Shown one piece after another: positions 63,024 to 64,000 of a DNA stretch of 64,000 nucleotides (the first letter of the stretch is position 1; every line of letters begins with the position of its first letter). The notes under the pieces are model-generated. The model was not told where the DNA came from. It did no database searches and saw only the letters and a program-made list of their open reading frames with translations. Position numbers and translations under genes: made by a program. The stretch lies in contig NZ_CP104883.1 of NCBI RefSeq assembly GCF_025449335.1, positions 2,844,501-2,908,500 of the forward strand. The letters are read 5' to 3'. The stretch is from Bartonella sp. HY328. Its GTDB lineage: Bacteria > Pseudomonadota > Alphaproteobacteria > Rhizobiales > Rhizobiaceae.

Positions 63024-63854
63024 TTAATCAAAAAGCGTAGCAATCTGGCGTTTTGCTTCTTCCTTATAGGGTATGACGCGCTCGAAGATTTTTTTTGCAC
63101 TCATAAAATCAAGGACATAAATACCAGCAACTGGCGGCACAAGAACAAGATCGGGTTTTACGGCTAAAAACCGCGTATTCATTAACGAGCGCTGTGAAAT
63201 CATATTAGCCGCAAACAAGGTTTCAAGGGTTGATGGCTTTTTATCCATATGAAGGTTTTCTTCAAAACCTATAATATCAATGGCAATTATCTTATCAACA
63301 TCATCGCCAATACAATCGACTGGAACAGGATTGCAAACCGCGCCATCAACCAGCAAATAACCATCACGGCGCACCGGTGCAAATATACCCGGCAATGCAG
63401 CTGACGCTGAAATAGCGGAGCGTAAATCACCATCATTCATCACCACCATTTCGCCTGATAAAATATCGGCTGCGACAACCGATAAAGGGATTTGTAATTG
63501 CGCAAAATCAAAAGGCACACAATCGGGCAAAAAGCCCCGCAATATCTCCTCAAGACTAAATTGGGATAATCTTAAACCACGCCGCCGTAATTCCTGAAAA
63601 CTCATTGGGCGAATTGACCATAAAGTTGCAGCAACATCGCCAATTTTACAAAAGGTTTTCAAAAAATAATCTTGTAAATCACCGCCGCTCATACCACTAG
63701 CAAGCGCTGCCCCAACCAAGCCACCAATAGATGTTCCAGCAATGCGCGAAGGCGTTAAACCAAGTTCTTCCATCGCCATGATGATAGGAATATGACCCAT
63801 CCCTCTTGCACCACCACCGCCTAGTGCTAGCCCAATTCTTTCACTGCCCGACAT
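63024..63854 (-). CDS. Patatin-like phospholipase family protein
   Basis: A 276-residue esterase/phospholipase of the RssA/NTE type. Oxyanion loop LALGGGGARGMGHI (8-21), nucleophile Ser in GTSIGG (about 40-45), and the Asp of the dyad in DGAVCNPVPVDC. Downstream VDKIIAIDII and TLETLFAANMISQRSLMNTRF are usual for the bacterial subfamily. No signal peptide. Convergent with benE with 19 bases between stops. Confidence 0.92.
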   Translation of the reverse strand: MSGSERIGLALGGGGARGMGHIPIIMAMEELGLTPSRIAGTSIGGLVGAALASGMSGGDLQDYFLKTFCKIGDVAATLWSIRPMSFQELRRRGLRLSQFSLEEILRGFLPDCVPFDFAQLQIPLSVVAADILSGEMVVMNDGDLRSAISASAALPGIFAPVRRDGYLLVDGAVCNPVPVDCIGDDVDKIIAIDIIGFEENLHMDKKPSTLETLFAANMISQRSLMNTRFLAVKPDLVLVPPVAGIYVLDFMSAKKIFERVIPYKEEAKRQIATLFD

Positions 63855-63890
63855 ATAAACCCCGTTAAATAGTAAATATAAGTAATAAAA

Positions 63891-63912
63891 AACCCGCTTT
63901 TAAAAGCGGGTT
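63891..63912 (-). terminator. Terminator of the M16 peptidase gene
   Basis: AACCCGCTTTT / AAAAGCGGGTT, eleven perfect pairs, with AAAAAA on the plus-strand left side giving a T run on the minus strand. Six bases beyond the M16 gene stop. Confidence 0.85.
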
Positions 63913-63917
63913 CATCA

Positions 63918-64000
63918 TTAATTTTTCATTGGTCCAACAACAAGTAAGGCTGGTTCATCTTTAAAAATCTTTTTTGCAACCTCGTGAACATCATCCAAAG
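63918..64000 (-). CDS. M16 (insulinase/pitrilysin-like) peptidase, C-terminal end, partial
   Basis: Only the last 27 codons are in the window. The readable tail, DDVHEVAKKIFKDEPALLVV followed by GPMKN and TAA (63918-63920), is typical of bacterial M16 processing peptidases related to the mitochondrial processing peptidase beta subunit, where a ...VA..IF...P.L.VVGP end is common. Catalytic HxxEH motif is outside the window. Confidence 0.7.
   Translation of the reverse strand, partial: LDDVHEVAKKIFKDEPALLVVGPMKN

Noticed and set aside
1..64000. CRISPR arrays, tRNA or rRNA genes, prophage or transposase genes
   Set aside because: No regularly spaced repeats of CRISPR type, no cloverleaf or rRNA blocks and no integrase or transposase frame were recognised.

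Overview
The window is AT-rich chromosomal DNA from an alphaproteobacterium, most likely a low-GC member of the Hyphomicrobiales (Rhizobiales) near the Bartonellaceae/Brucellaceae. The pointers are the split three-subunit transhydrogenase (pntAA-pntAB-pntB), two invasion-associated-locus-B (IalB) proteins, the order fxsA-secB-dut, rpoN-hpf-ptsN, DUF1402, DUF2125, TIGR02186 beside a TauE/SafE permease, EnvC-ctpA, a small RNA with three CUCCUCCC loops, and a 106-bp dispersed palindromic repeat of the rhizobial RIME type. No rRNA, tRNA, CRISPR array, transposase or prophage gene was seen.

1-16458 (all minus strand) is the unusual part. It holds a membrane-anchored trypsin-like protease, a membrane protein with a DUF2135-like domain, SrfB (actin/Hsp70-fold ATPase), SrfC (dynamin-like GTPase), a one-pass membrane protein, a secreted von Willebrand A protein resembling the periplasmic part of the type VI secretion kinase PpkA, and an ABC ATPase, an FtsX-like permease and a formylglycine-enzyme-like secreted protein matching TagT, TagS and TagR. 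In Pseudomonas type VI loci TagQRST sense envelope events and switch on PpkA. Here the same sensor parts sit with SrfB/SrfC, and no kinase or secretion genes are visible. I infer an envelope-spanning signalling or stress machine and treat it as the main candidate for an undescribed system. The locus continues beyond base 1.

16832-21848 is a ugpBAECQ glycerol-3-phosphate/glycerophosphodiester uptake operon with a perfect inverted repeat in the leader and an attenuator-like hairpin after ugpB. 22337-31647 holds fxsA, secB, dut, a frameshifted small secreted protein gene, the pnt operon, an IalB gene, thiC with its TPP riboswitch, and pdxH. 31791-45236 holds a lipoprotein, mutS, a sulfite-exporter-type permease pair, a YkvA protein, a second IalB gene, rlmN, rpoN, hpf, ptsN, an orphan gene and a DUF1402 protein. 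45493-50848 holds ctpA-envC, the small RNA, a UbiH-type hydroxylase and tesB.

51253-57564 carries nirK behind an FNR/NnrR-type box, and nnrS, indicating nitrite reduction and NO handling, with DUF2125, RtcB and membrane-protein genes between. 57575-64000 holds a small membrane protein, fhs, a LON-domain/Trm112 pair, a BenE transporter, a patatin phospholipase and the 3' end of an M16 peptidase gene. Three near-identical 106-bp repeats lie at 23539, 58099 and 61733.
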